Of a DNA stretch of 41,892 nucleotides, positions 23,417 through 32,211 are shown piece after piece. How positions within the stretch are numbered: the stretch's first letter is position 1; every line of letters starts with the position of its first letter. The notes below the pieces were generated by a model, which worked only from the letters and a program-made list of their open reading frames with translations, was not told the DNA's origin and did not search any database. The translations under genes were made by a program, and so were the position numbers. The stretch comes from Deltaproteobacteria bacterium (GTDB lineage Bacteria; Desulfobacterota; GWC2-55-46): positions 1-41,892 of the forward strand of contig JACRLF010000023.1 of the NCBI GenBank assembly GCA_016235365.1, read 5' to 3'.

Positions 23417-24619
23417 ATGAAATACGCCAATAGTTTTTTTGCCATCGCCATTGTCCTTATCATGCAGACCGCGGCATGGGCCGCGGACGATATCGGCTCG
23501 CTCATCAGTCCCGGCGAGCTCGCGAGCGCACATTCAAAATACGAAGGGATAAGGAACTGCACCCGGTGCCACAGGCTGCGCGGCGGCGTACCTGACAACA
23601 ATTGCCTCGATTGCCATGAAAAGCTCGCGAAGCAGATAGCGGAGAAACGCGGCGTACATTCCAAATATACCGACCCCTGCTTCAAATGCCACACCGACCA
23701 CAAGGGCAGGGACTTCAAGATAATCTCCTTCGACAAAGACAAATTCGACCATGGCCGCACGGATTACCCGCTGAAGGACAGGCACGCCAAGGTCGACTGC
23801 GCCAAGTGCCATAAAAAAACCGGGGTATACGGCGGGCTCTCAACGGAGTGCGTCTCCTGCCATACGGACGCGCACAAAAAACAGCTCAGTGAGGACTGCG
23901 GCAGCTGCCACAGCATCGTGGGCTGGAAGGATATCGGGAAGTTCAACCACAACATCGGGTCGGCCTACGCGCTCACAGGCAGTCATACCGACGTCAAATG
24001 CATAAAGTGCCATTCCCAGGGCCGCTACAAACCGCTTGCCTACAAGAGCTGCAAGGACTGCCACAACGACGTGCACAAGGGCCAGTTCAAGGACAGGACC
24101 TGCGAGTCCTGCCACAGCGTGAACGGCTGGAAGACCACCGCCTTCGACCACAACTCACCCGGGTATAAGGGGTATAAGCTCGAAGGCAAGCACCTTAAAA
24201 CCCCGTGCGACAAGTGCCACCCCCAGGGCCGCTACAAGCCGCTTGCCTACAAGAGCTGCAAGGACTGCCACAACGACGTGCACAAGGGCCAGTTCAAGGA
24301 CAGGACCTGCGAGTCCTGCCACAGCGTGAACGGCTGGAAGGGACTGCCACAACGACGTGCACAAGGGCCAGTTCAAGGACAGGACCTGCGAGGGCTGCCA
24401 CAGCGTGAACGGCTGGAAGACCACCGCCTTCGACCACAACTCACCGGAGTACAAGGGGTACAGGCTCGAAGGCAAGCACCTGAAGACCCAATGCGAGAAG
24501 TGCCACCAGCAGGGCAAGTACAGGCCCATCGAGGCGGCCTGCAAGGGCTGCCATGCAAAGGACGACACGCACAAGAACGAGCTTGGTGCGCTGTGCGACA
24601 AATGCCATACGGCCAATGA
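23417..24619 (+). CDS. Giant multiheme cytochrome c, N-terminal part (frameshifted)
   Basis: Signal peptide MKYANSFFAIAIVLIMQTAAWA, then 12 CXXCH heme motifs (CTRCH, CLDCH, CFKCH, CAKCH, CVSCH, CGSCH, CIKCH, CKDCH, CESCH, CDKCH, CKDCH, CESCH). The repeats are of cytochrome c3/c7 type with the pattern YKPLAYKSCKDCHNDVHKGQF...CESCHSVNGWK. The real coding frame ends near 24343, where an extra G in TGGAAGGGACTGCC shifts translation; everything from there to 24619 is out-of-frame nonsense. Removing one G joins this ORF to the 24357-26111 ORF in a consistent heme-repeat frame. Alternative starts lie at 23393 and 23396. Exported to the periplasm or cell surface, where it carries electrons. Confidence 0.85.
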   Translation: MKYANSFFAIAIVLIMQTAAWAADDIGSLISPGELASAHSKYEGIRNCTRCHRLRGGVPDNNCLDCHEKLAKQIAEKRGVHSKYTDPCFKCHTDHKGRDFKIISFDKDKFDHGRTDYPLKDRHAKVDCAKCHKKTGVYGGLSTECVSCHTDAHKKQLSEDCGSCHSIVGWKDIGKFNHNIGSAYALTGSHTDVKCIKCHSQGRYKPLAYKSCKDCHNDVHKGQFKDRTCESCHSVNGWKTTAFDHNSPGYKGYKLEGKHLKTPCDKCHPQGRYKPLAYKSCKDCHNDVHKGQFKDRTCESCHSVNGWKGLPQRRAQGPVQGQDLRGLPQRERLEDHRLRPQLTGVQGVQARRQAPEDPMREVPPAGQVQAHRGGLQGLPCKGRHAQERAWCAVRQMPYGQ

Positions 24620-26111
24620 CTGGAAGAAGACCACGCTCAGGCACAACACCCAGACGCGATTCCCGCTCATAGGCAAACATACGGACACGCCATGTGAGAA
24701 GTGCCACATAAACAAGAGGTACAAATCCAGGGACGAGAAGTGCGCCGACTGCCACAAGGACGTCCACAAGGGCAAGTTCAAGGAGGAGTGCGGTTCCTGC
24801 CACACCCAGGTCGACTGGGCGCCGAGGAGGTTTGACCACAGGAAGATGACGGGGTACGCCCTGGGCGGCGTGCACAACGACATACTCTGCGCCAACTGCC
24901 ATACCGCAAAGGACGATTACAGGAAGGTAAACCGCTATTGCGGCCAGTGCCACGTCGACCCGCATATGAACCAGTTCGGCATGATGGATTGCGAAAAGTG
25001 CCATGGACAGAGCTCATGGAACCCCGTAGCGTTCAGGCACAGCGGCACCGGTTTTCCCCTTACCGGGCAGCACCGCGCGGCCGAATGCTCAAGCTGCCAC
25101 AAGAACCGCATATACAGGAATACCCTTGCGATATGCTACAACTGCCACGCCCAGCAATACGCGTCCGCGCCGAACCACCTGGCGAGGTCGTACAACAGGG
25201 ATTGCACGCAGTGCCATGATACGTTCTTCAACTCATGGAACTTCAGCCACCGTTCCATAAACTCCGGCTGCTCCACATGCCACTTGAGCAGCAGGCCGTC
25301 CTCGCACACGGCCAACCCGACCATGTACCCGGCCACCTGCGAGAGCTGCCACACCTCGACCGCGACGTGGAGCTCGCGCAGGCACATCACGGCGTCATCG
25401 GGCTGCTCCACCTGCCACTTGAACAGCAGGCCGTCGTCGCACACGGCCAATCCGACGATGTACCCGACCACCTGCGAGAGCTGCCACACCTCTACCGCGA
25501 CGTGGAGCTCGCACAGTCACACAACGGCGTCATCGGGCTGCGCTACCTGCCACTTGAACAGCAGGCCGTCGTCGCACACGGCCGACAGCGTGAAATACCC
25601 GATAACATGCGAGTTATGCCATAATTCCACGGCCACATGGACTTCTCACCAGCATACGTCCACGTCGGGCTGCTCCACCTGCCACATAAACGCCAGGCCC
25701 TCGTCTCACACCGCCAACCCGACCAGGTACACCACCACGTGCGAGACCTGCCATAAATACCCCACGTGGACGTTCTCTCACTCAACGGTCTCCACCGCGT
25801 GCTCCACCTGCCATTTAACGGACGCGCCGGCGGCGCACCTGACCTACAGCGCATACTTCGGCACGAGTTGCCAGAACTGCCATACGTACCCGGCATGGAC
25901 GACGGCGACCATAAACCATTCCTCCTTCACCACGTTCCCCACGAACCACAAGGGGTACTCCAAGTGCTCGGACTGCCATCCCACGCAGCAGTACAACAAC
26001 GGCTACTGTATAGAGTGCCATACCGCGCGCGGCGCCAAGGTGCACAACACGACCTCGAACTCCTCGTGCCTGGCCTGTCATCCGACCGGCACGGCAAAAA
26101 GACTGAGATGA
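24357..26111 (+). CDS. Giant multiheme cytochrome c, C-terminal part (same gene after frameshift)
   Basis: This frame has 26 more CXXCH motifs, bringing the gene to about 38 hemes over roughly 900 residues. Two regions differ. Up to about 25250 there are c3/c7-like repeats with lysine-rich spacers. After that come serine/threonine-rich repeats of about 42 residues (SGCSTCHLNSRPSSHTANPTMYPTTCESCHTSTATW), four to five copies with high DNA identity. The last hemes (CQNCH, CSDCH, CIECH, CLACH) precede a short basic end. The stop overlaps the start of the barrel gene (ATGA), so cytochrome and barrel are coupled. Not a separate gene: it lacks a signal peptide or ribosome site of its own. Confidence 0.88.
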   Translation: MHKGQFKDRTCEGCHSVNGWKTTAFDHNSPEYKGYRLEGKHLKTQCEKCHQQGKYRPIEAACKGCHAKDDTHKNELGALCDKCHTANDWKKTTLRHNTQTRFPLIGKHTDTPCEKCHINKRYKSRDEKCADCHKDVHKGKFKEECGSCHTQVDWAPRRFDHRKMTGYALGGVHNDILCANCHTAKDDYRKVNRYCGQCHVDPHMNQFGMMDCEKCHGQSSWNPVAFRHSGTGFPLTGQHRAAECSSCHKNRIYRNTLAICYNCHAQQYASAPNHLARSYNRDCTQCHDTFFNSWNFSHRSINSGCSTCHLSSRPSSHTANPTMYPATCESCHTSTATWSSRRHITASSGCSTCHLNSRPSSHTANPTMYPTTCESCHTSTATWSSHSHTTASSGCATCHLNSRPSSHTADSVKYPITCELCHNSTATWTSHQHTSTSGCSTCHINARPSSHTANPTRYTTTCETCHKYPTWTFSHSTVSTACSTCHLTDAPAAHLTYSAYFGTSCQNCHTYPAWTTATINHSSFTTFPTNHKGYSKCSDCHPTQQYNNGYCIECHTARGAKVHNTTSNSSCLACHPTGTAKRLR

Positions 26112-27349
26112 AGAACGGATTGTTGACGCGTTCGATACGCGCAGTCATTTTCCTCTTTGCGTTCTCCGCCGCGGACGCGCTCTGCTTCGAGCAGCACGGC
26201 ATGGTGACCGTGGAGGACTACTACGCCAATGACTCAGGGACCGCGTACGACGTGAACCTGCTGACGACGAGGGTGCGCCTCGACCTCACCAAGCTCAACG
26301 AGTCGGGGACCCTCTCGTTCCACTTCGACGGCAGGGAGAGGACCAGGCTCAGCTCCAGCGACTACAGCAGCTCCATACCCGCCACCCGCATAGAAACGCT
26401 CGACCTTGAATACTCCGGCCAGTCCGTATGGTTTTCCACCGGGAGGCTCCGGCCAAAGGAGTTCCCGATGGAGCGCGTGGACGGAGTTGACTTCGGGGTG
26501 CGCGCCTCGAATTACGGGCTCGGGGTCTTTGCCGGGATAAGGCCGAACCCGTACTCCGACTCCCTGAACGCCTCGTTCACCGCCGCCGGGACGTACGTCT
26601 ATTACCGCAGGGACACCCTTACCGCCAACCTCGCCTTTGCCCACGACGCCTATGAAGGCGCCACGGACAGGGAATACATCTACAGCCAGGTCACGTACTT
26701 CCCGGCAAGCGGGGTCATGTTCCTCGGCATGCTCACGGCCGATATCGACCAGATCGAGAGCGGGGTGAACATCACCAACGGGATATTCGAGCTCTCCTAC
26801 AGGCCCGACGGCAGGAAAGGGATAGCCGCGGGCTTCAACAGGTTCAGGGCCACAAGGTACTACAGGTCCCTCAACTACGACTTCGTCGACAGCGGCCAGA
26901 AGTCGTTCTATATAAGCGGGAATTACAGGCTGCTTGAGAGGCTCAACCTCTACGGCAGGGTGGAGAGGCAGGCAAGGGATTATCCGTCCCTGACCGGGGA
27001 GTTCAAGCACGCATACGTCTATACGGCGGGGGGGAACGCGGACAACCTCGGCTCTTCGGGGATCAACATGGATATAAGCTGGACGCTCAACGACAGCTTC
27101 GATTCAAGGCATAACTACTACAAGGTCGACTTCAGCCGCATGAGCTATGAGGTCCTCCAGCTCAACGTCACCGGGACCTACAGGCAGAACCAGTACGGGT
27201 ACATCAACAGCGACAACGTCTGGAGCCTCGGCGCTTCCGGGATGCTATTTATCGGCAAGAAGTGGACCGTCTACCTGTCGCTCGACCATGAGGATGGGCG
27301 CGAATACACCTCCAACTACGTCCTATCCAGGCTGAGCTTCAAGTTTTAG
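26108..27349 (+). CDS. Outer-membrane beta-barrel protein of a porin-cytochrome conduit
   Basis: Product of 413 aa with an N-terminal signal (MKNGLLTRSIRAVIFLFAFSAADA). The body alternates hydrophobic and polar residues in roughly 10-residue strands with many Tyr, Asn and Gly turns, and ends in an aromatic strand with terminal Phe (LSRLSFKF), typical of outer-membrane barrels. It resembles in role, though not in obvious sequence, MtrB/PioB-type porins that sheath multiheme cytochromes. Translationally coupled to the giant cytochrome. Predicted to hold or expose that cytochrome across the outer membrane; this is inferred from gene order. Confidence 0.75.
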   Translation: MKNGLLTRSIRAVIFLFAFSAADALCFEQHGMVTVEDYYANDSGTAYDVNLLTTRVRLDLTKLNESGTLSFHFDGRERTRLSSSDYSSSIPATRIETLDLEYSGQSVWFSTGRLRPKEFPMERVDGVDFGVRASNYGLGVFAGIRPNPYSDSLNASFTAAGTYVYYRRDTLTANLAFAHDAYEGATDREYIYSQVTYFPASGVMFLGMLTADIDQIESGVNITNGIFELSYRPDGRKGIAAGFNRFRATRYYRSLNYDFVDSGQKSFYISGNYRLLERLNLYGRVERQARDYPSLTGEFKHAYVYTAGGNADNLGSSGINMDISWTLNDSFDSRHNYYKVDFSRMSYEVLQLNVTGTYRQNQYGYINSDNVWSLGASGMLFIGKKWTVYLSLDHEDGREYTSNYVLSRLSFKF

Positions 27350-27389
27350 CCGGGAGGCTCGGCCAAAGGCGCTCCGCCATGGAGGCGCT

Positions 27390-28676
27390 TCATGCCTTCC
27401 CGTATTTCCTCTCTATCCGGATGCCGATGGACTTGAGAAATTCGTTCGGGAGTTCCCCTCCGGCGAAGATGTAGACGAAGTCGTTGTCAAGGTCCACGGC
27501 CCCCTGCGGCGCGGCAAGCCTCACCTTCTTATCGAGTATCTCCGTGACGTTGGAATTGTATATGACCTTTACGGAGCCGTTGGCGACGGCCCCGTCAAGG
27601 CGCGCCCTGTTCGCCGGCTTTATCCTTGCGAACGCCTCACCCCTGTACGAAAGCGTTACGCGGTTGCCGTTGCCGGACAGGGCGATTGCGGCCTCCACGG
27701 CGCTGTCCCCTCCCCCTACGACGAGGATATGTTCGTTTGAGTGCTGATCCGGGTCGAGGAGCCTGTACGCCACCTTTGGGAGGTCTTCGCCCGGCACCCC
27801 GAGCTTGCGCGGGGTGCCTCGCCTGCCGACGGCCAATACCACGCACCTGGACATGTATTGCCCGGCCGAGGTGGTGACGCTCAGAGCCCCGTCGGCCTGG
27901 CTTATGCCGGTCAGCTTCTCGCCCGTCCTTATCTTTAGATCGGTCTTCTTCACGATGTCCATCCAGAGGTCGAGGAGCGCCTCCTTGCTCGTCTCCTTTA
28001 GCTTCACCTTCCCGTACATGGGGATATCTACCGGAGAGGTCATCACTATCTTGCGGCGCGGGTACTGGAGCACAGTGCCGCCGATGTCGTTCTGCTCGAT
28101 AGTGAGGAAATTAAGCCCGTGCTCGATCGCGGCAAGGGACGCCCCGAGGCCGGCCGGGCCTGCGCCGGCTATCACGACGTCATAGGCCTGCCTGTCCCTG
28201 CGCCCCTCCTTTATACGCTCCGCGATGTATTCGACGGCCTCAACGCCCTGCGTTATGGCGTTTTTTATAAGGCCCATGCCGCCGAGCTCGCCCACGATAA
28301 ATACGCCTTTTACGTTCGTCTCGAACTCCGGGGTCAGGAACGGGATGTCCACCCCCCTCGTCTCGGTGCCGAAGACCAGCGTTATGGCGCCCACCGGGCA
28401 GGCCGCGGCGCACGCGCCGTGTCCGATGCACTGCGAGGCGTTGATAAGCCTGCCCTTGCCGCCGGAGAGGCCCAGGATGTCCTTTTCAGGGCAGGCCTTC
28501 ACGCACGCGCCGCTGCCGATGCATTTGGCGGGGTCGATGTACGGATGTACCGAGAACGGTTCGTGGCTACCTGTCTCCTTCGCCTTTACTATCTTTTTCT
28601 CCACCCTGCCGGACCTGCGCTGGTTGATAAGCAGATATATCAGGACGGCCGCCACCGGCATCAGGATGGATATCAA
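27390..28676 (-). CDS. Membrane-anchored ferredoxin / FAD-NAD(P) oxidoreductase
   Basis: Product of 428 aa. An N-terminal membrane helix (ISILMPVAAVLIYLLINQRR) is followed by two [4Fe-4S] motifs (CIGSGACVKACPEKD and CIGHGACAAACPVGA) and a thioredoxin-reductase-like flavoprotein with two dinucleotide folds (VVIAGAGPAGLGASLAA near 167, LVVGGGDSAVEAAIAL near 320). No redox-active CXXC of thioredoxin reductase is seen. It could pass electrons between NAD(P)H and ferredoxin or membrane carriers. It converges with the cytochrome/barrel operon. The start is uncertain: TTG 28676, ATG 28661, or an upstream non-ATG codon nearer GTGAGG, as the hydrophobic helix seems to begin earlier. Confidence 0.82.
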   Translation of the reverse strand: MISILMPVAAVLIYLLINQRRSGRVEKKIVKAKETGSHEPFSVHPYIDPAKCIGSGACVKACPEKDILGLSGGKGRLINASQCIGHGACAAACPVGAITLVFGTETRGVDIPFLTPEFETNVKGVFIVGELGGMGLIKNAITQGVEAVEYIAERIKEGRRDRQAYDVVIAGAGPAGLGASLAAIEHGLNFLTIEQNDIGGTVLQYPRRKIVMTSPVDIPMYGKVKLKETSKEALLDLWMDIVKKTDLKIRTGEKLTGISQADGALSVTTSAGQYMSRCVVLAVGRRGTPRKLGVPGEDLPKVAYRLLDPDQHSNEHILVVGGGDSAVEAAIALSGNGNRVTLSYRGEAFARIKPANRARLDGAVANGSVKVIYNSNVTEILDKKVRLAAPQGAVDLDNDFVYIFAGGELPNEFLKSIGIRIERKYGKA

Positions 28677-28754
28677 GAGTGTCAGAATGACCTCACCCCC
28701 GTCTCTTTGCCTTGTACGCCTTGAGCGGGTGTCAACGCATCAGCATCGAGGTTC

Positions 28755-28857
28755 TTAAGCCGCGCTTAATCTTCGACATCTAAGGAAGTATCTATTTCTA
28801 TCCGCTCGCTTGACCCCAGCCCCAAGCTGCGGGGAATGCGCTCGCCATGCATATTCA
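28755..28857 (-). repeat. MHSER element copy, minus orientation
   Basis: Minus strand TGAATATGCATGGCGAGCG...GATAGAAATAGATACTTCCTTAGATGTCGAAGATTAAGCGCGGCTTAA; the right end is truncated. Confidence 0.8.
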
Positions 28858-29547
28858 TGGCTTGCAAAACTTGCTAATGGGGATTATTCCAGAAGGAACC
28901 GCTAAAATAATTATATGACACAGTATGATACAAAATACCAGTAACATAAATCACATATCGTCCGTAGATGCTTGCGGGCGGGTCCCCTGCGGCTCGGGTT
29001 AAGGGATATGGCTGGTAGACGGGGATGAGGGGCCTGGGGAGGTTTTCAACCTCCCCAGGCGTCTTGCGGGCGTAAGAGGGGATGATATTCTTTAAATAAA
29101 AGGCAGGGTACCTTCAGACTGGCGGCGGTTGTTCCGTTATTGCCGCGGTTTTTGGGAGGGAACGAACCGGAATAGACCCTCTCCGGCTTAAAACTCCAGG
29201 GTTTTCGGAATGTTAAAGCAAGGCCTCCATATATAATATAAGCATTTAGAGCATAACGTTCTAAGATATTTAGCATTATACAGCCCCAACATTAAAATAT
29301 GATTATAAAATATCACAAATAGAACTAAATGTCAAATATTTGATGCGCTAAAATAGAAATTTTTTGATTTTTTTAAAAAAAATCTCAAGACTTACGATGA
29401 TAAGCCCCGCTCAGGGCTTTAAACACCGGGGGAATCCGCTTTCTTCCCACGCTGAAAACTGCGCTCAATTATAGGGGTTGATCTTTGGTATGGGAGGGTA
29501 AGTTACAGAAGTTACAAATAGAGGGATGTCTCTTCTTAAAAATATGG
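28858..29547. other. AT-rich intergenic region, no gene recognised
   Basis: About 690 bp without a credible ORF. It includes a perfect 13-bp hairpin GCCTGGGGAGGTT-TTC-AACCTCCCCAGGC (29032-29060), a short palindrome near 29180-29220 (CTCCAGGGTTTTCGGAATGTTAAA), and a strongly AT-rich tract at 29220-29400 with runs of A and T. The AT tract resembles a decayed foreign segment or a regulatory region, but no specific site was identified. Confidence 0.5.
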
Positions 29548-30891
29548 TTACAGTTCCGGGGTGAGTACCTCGGTTACCGATGTGATGCGGTCTTTAAGCG
29601 GGCCTTCCCTGGACCTCTTGCCGAGTTCAAGACTCGATACCACAACCCTGTTCAAGGACTTGAATCTCTTCCCGTCCCAATAGCCAGATACCTGGTGTAT
29701 CACATATTGTCTGCCTGACAGAGACCCGATATGGAGCATGACGTGCCTTTTGAGCGTAACGAGCGTTATCCCCGGGGTTGCCGTCTTCAATGCGGCTACC
29801 AGAACCCCCTTCGAATGCGCACCGTCAAGCCGCGCCATGACGTTGCCGGAGTCGCCCTGGTCTCTTGAATTCCTCGGCAGCTTTATCCCGAAAGGCAGAA
29901 ATACGTCCTTTATGAACTCCGAGCAGTCGCGCCTGCCGCCCTTGCCTCCCCAGCCATACCCCTCCCCTATCATCCTGAACGCCTGCCTGATGACGTTACC
30001 CCTGGTATACGGCAGATATCCGGGATGGACGGAGCCGCGCCTCCTTATATATGCCTCTGTCCAGACCAGTTCCCCCTTAGGCCCCCTCTGAGGGAAGCGT
30101 ACGGCCCAGGGACCGACGCTTTCTTCTCCGTTACCCCCGCTCAGATAGAGGACGGTGCCCATATCGACCGTCCCGACCGGGGTCTTAAGCGCCCTGTCTC
30201 CATAGACCCTGACAAGGCTTCCTGTAACCGTCAGGAACGGTTCCCTGGAGGGGGGCGTTACGTCCTCTCTGGTCCCGAATGCCACCTTATCGATCCTTAT
30301 CCAGCCCCTTACCGTGGGCGTCTGAAAAAAGCCCCACCTCTTGTCGACGCTTGTATGGAGGAGCGCCACCGGCTCGGTAGGGAAGACTGAAGAATACTGG
30401 AGCGTGTCAAACCCGCTTCTTCCGGGCCTTTTGAGGACAGCCTCATCCGTTGGGAGCGCCCTCACGTCGGCCTCGGCCGCCACAACGCCGAACCTGACCC
30501 GGTTATATTCCTCCACCCCATCGAGGTCCAGATTTACGGCAAGCCCCTCAAAAAAACGTTCTTTTATCCTGCGGCCTTTGGAGTCGTACCTTTTAACGGC
30601 AATATCCACGGGGACGGTGTCGTAGAGAAGCCAGCCGCGAAGCTCATCGCCGGAAACGCCTTCCGGCATGCGCCAGACTTCCGCCATCTGGCCGCTCTTT
30701 TTGAGCGTATCCCTGTTGAGCTCTTCTATCTCCTGACGGGAAAGGAGCACTCTGTCCGGAGACTCAAGCCTTGATATCCAGTATGAAGCGCCCTCCATAT
30801 TATGGTTGGAACGCGCAGCGGAAAGCGAGGGGTAGATGACGATAAGAAGGAGTACGAGCGGGGCTGAAACTGCTGTATATAATGTCCTCAT
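29548..30891 (-). CDS. Secreted SH3-domain NlpC/P60 cell-wall peptidase
   Basis: Product of 447 aa from ATG 30891, with a signal peptide (MRTLYTAVSAPLVLLLIVIYPSLSA). An N-terminal helical region (ASYWISRLESPDRVLLSRQEIEELNRDTL) resembles the N-terminal stabilising segment of SH3b/NlpC proteins. Two SH3b-like stretches follow (VVAAEADVRALPTDE and FLTVTGSLVRVYGDRAL), then the NlpC/P60 catalytic domain with Cys in GGRRDCSEFIKDVF and His in TLKRHVMLHIGS. It would hydrolyse peptide cross-links of peptidoglycan in the periplasm. I start at 30891 because the preceding 11 codons of the ORF-track start are not signal-like. Confidence 0.88.
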   Translation of the reverse strand: MRTLYTAVSAPLVLLLIVIYPSLSAARSNHNMEGASYWISRLESPDRVLLSRQEIEELNRDTLKKSGQMAEVWRMPEGVSGDELRGWLLYDTVPVDIAVKRYDSKGRRIKERFFEGLAVNLDLDGVEEYNRVRFGVVAAEADVRALPTDEAVLKRPGRSGFDTLQYSSVFPTEPVALLHTSVDKRWGFFQTPTVRGWIRIDKVAFGTREDVTPPSREPFLTVTGSLVRVYGDRALKTPVGTVDMGTVLYLSGGNGEESVGPWAVRFPQRGPKGELVWTEAYIRRRGSVHPGYLPYTRGNVIRQAFRMIGEGYGWGGKGGRRDCSEFIKDVFLPFGIKLPRNSRDQGDSGNVMARLDGAHSKGVLVAALKTATPGITLVTLKRHVMLHIGSLSGRQYVIHQVSGYWDGKRFKSLNRVVVSSLELGKRSREGPLKDRITSVTEVLTPEL

Positions 30892-31024
30892 TGGAAAACC
30901 CTGGCAACGGCCCGACTTGACCATTATTTATCATTATACCGCTTTATCAACGGTCTTGCAACCTGAATCGACGTTAGGGGCGGGCCCAGCGGCCCTAACG
31001 GTTGCGGGAAAACTCAAAAATACA

Positions 31025-31210
31025 TTCAGGCTGCTCAAAAAGCTCCCGACCCACGCCACTTGGCGTGGGTGCCCCGAAGGAGTCGAGAAAGTGAGGCAGG
31101 GCTCCCATTGCGTCTTTACAATTGCAATGGGAAGGCGTACTTGTCTCGTACGCCGCAGTGACGAACGACGATGACGACACCGCAGATGGGGCTTTTTCAG
31201 CAGCCTGAAT
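31025..31210. repeat. MITE-like element, GCAGGCTGTTGAAAAA family, variant copy
   Basis: Ends ATTCAGGCTGCTCAAAAAG and CTTTTTCAGCAGCCTGAAT. Interior in opposite orientation to the copies at 626 and 40408: CCCGACCCACGCC-ACTT-GGCGTGGGT, GTACGCCGCAGTGACGAACGACGATGACGAC. It abuts the stop codon of the beta-propeller gene and fills the gap to the NlpC gene. Confidence 0.8.
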
Positions 31211-32211
31211 CATCTTGCCGGAAGAACGGCCATGGCGCGCGGGTTTCTCCAGAACTCTATCCTGTCGACCTCCTTTAAAGAACCTGTGTCGATAACCGAG
31301 ATGGACCCGTCCGTGGCCCCGCCGCTGTGATTGTTCACGAACAGGTACTTGCCGTCCGGCGAAAGCGCCGATGAGGTCGGTTCCGTCCCTATGGGTATCT
31401 CCTTAATCAAGGCCCTTTTCTCAAGGTCCATGACCGAGAGGGTATTGGACAGGGCGTTGGTGACGTAGGCGCGCCCGCCGTCATGCGAAAGGGTGATGTA
31501 GTTGGGTGTATTGCCCGCGGGGATGCTCCCCACGATTTCGCCGGAGGCGATATCCAGGACCGAGACCCTATCGCGGTTGGTGCACAGATACGCGAAGCGG
31601 CTTTTGCGGGGCATCATTATGGCCATCGCGCCGCGCGCATGGATGATGCGCACCCGCTCCATTTTTTCAAGGTCTATGACGGATATCTCATCGTCGTATA
31701 TCGAGGTGATGTACGCGTAAGCGCTGTCATCGGTTATGGCCACCCCGGATGCCCCGCGGCCCTCGGCCGGGCTTCCGACTACGACGTTCGTGGAAGGGTC
31801 TATAACGGTAGACTTTTCATCCTGGTTGTTGGCGACCACCAGGTACCTTCCGTCGGGGGTGAAATTCATGAAATTGGGATGGACCCCGGTCTTTATCCTC
31901 GCGGTGACTTTGCCTGATTTCACGTCAATGACCGCTATCTCGTCGAGCCCGCGGTTGCTCACGTACAGGCGCAACTTGTCAGGGGACGGGATGACCTCGG
32001 CGGGGTTCGAGCCGAAGCCCATCACTATCCTGCCCACCTCCTTATGCGTGGCGCTGTCGAGGATGGTGACGTCGCCGTCAGAGAACCGGGCCACGTAGAG
32101 GTGATATCCCGCAGGGCCGGCCGCAAGGGCCGGGGCCCGCAGGAGGCAGAGGAGCGCCATGACGGCGTAAAAGGCAAGATTGGTGAAAATGGTTCTCAAT
32201 TGTCGTTGCAT
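31210..32211 (-). CDS. YVTN/YncE-type beta-propeller protein, secreted
   Basis: Product of 333 aa from ATG 32211, with signal peptide MQRQLRTIFTNLAFYAVMALLCLLRAPALAA. About seven repeats of the form YLYVSNRG.DEIAVIDVKSGKVTARIKTG follow (e.g. YVARFSDGDVTILD, YITSIYDDEISVIDLEK, YVTNALSNTLSVMDLEK, FVNNHSGGATDGSISVID), a seven-bladed propeller. Its start overlaps the end of the upstream multiheme cytochrome by 16 nt, so the pair is co-translated and probably works together outside the cytoplasm, for example as a cytochrome-binding or surface scaffold. Function inferred from coupling only. Confidence 0.88.
   Translation of the reverse strand: MQRQLRTIFTNLAFYAVMALLCLLRAPALAAGPAGYHLYVARFSDGDVTILDSATHKEVGRIVMGFGSNPAEVIPSPDKLRLYVSNRGLDEIAVIDVKSGKVTARIKTGVHPNFMNFTPDGRYLVVANNQDEKSTVIDPSTNVVVGSPAEGRGASGVAITDDSAYAYITSIYDDEISVIDLEKMERVRIIHARGAMAIMMPRKSRFAYLCTNRDRVSVLDIASGEIVGSIPAGNTPNYITLSHDGGRAYVTNALSNTLSVMDLEKRALIKEIPIGTEPTSSALSPDGKYLFVNNHSGGATDGSISVIDTGSLKEVDRIEFWRNPRAMAVLPAR

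Noticed and set aside
24026-24420. Near-identical direct repeats considered as a CRISPR-like array
   Set aside because: They are in-frame heme-binding coding repeats of a cytochrome, not repeats separated by unique spacers.
24155-24895. 246-aa minus-strand ORF over the giant cytochrome
   Set aside because: Repetitive because the heme repeats on the other strand are repetitive; no ribosome site or domain.
27390-28676. Calling the flavoprotein thioredoxin reductase
   Set aside because: The redox-active CXXC is absent and it carries two ferredoxin motifs and a membrane helix, so a different electron partner is expected.
29032-29060. Perfect 13-bp hairpin as a terminator
   Set aside because: No T run follows on either strand and no gene ends nearby; listed only as a hairpin.
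30892-31209. Possible small gene between the NlpC and beta-propeller genes
   Set aside because: The interval is almost entirely the MITE-like element; ORFs there have no support.
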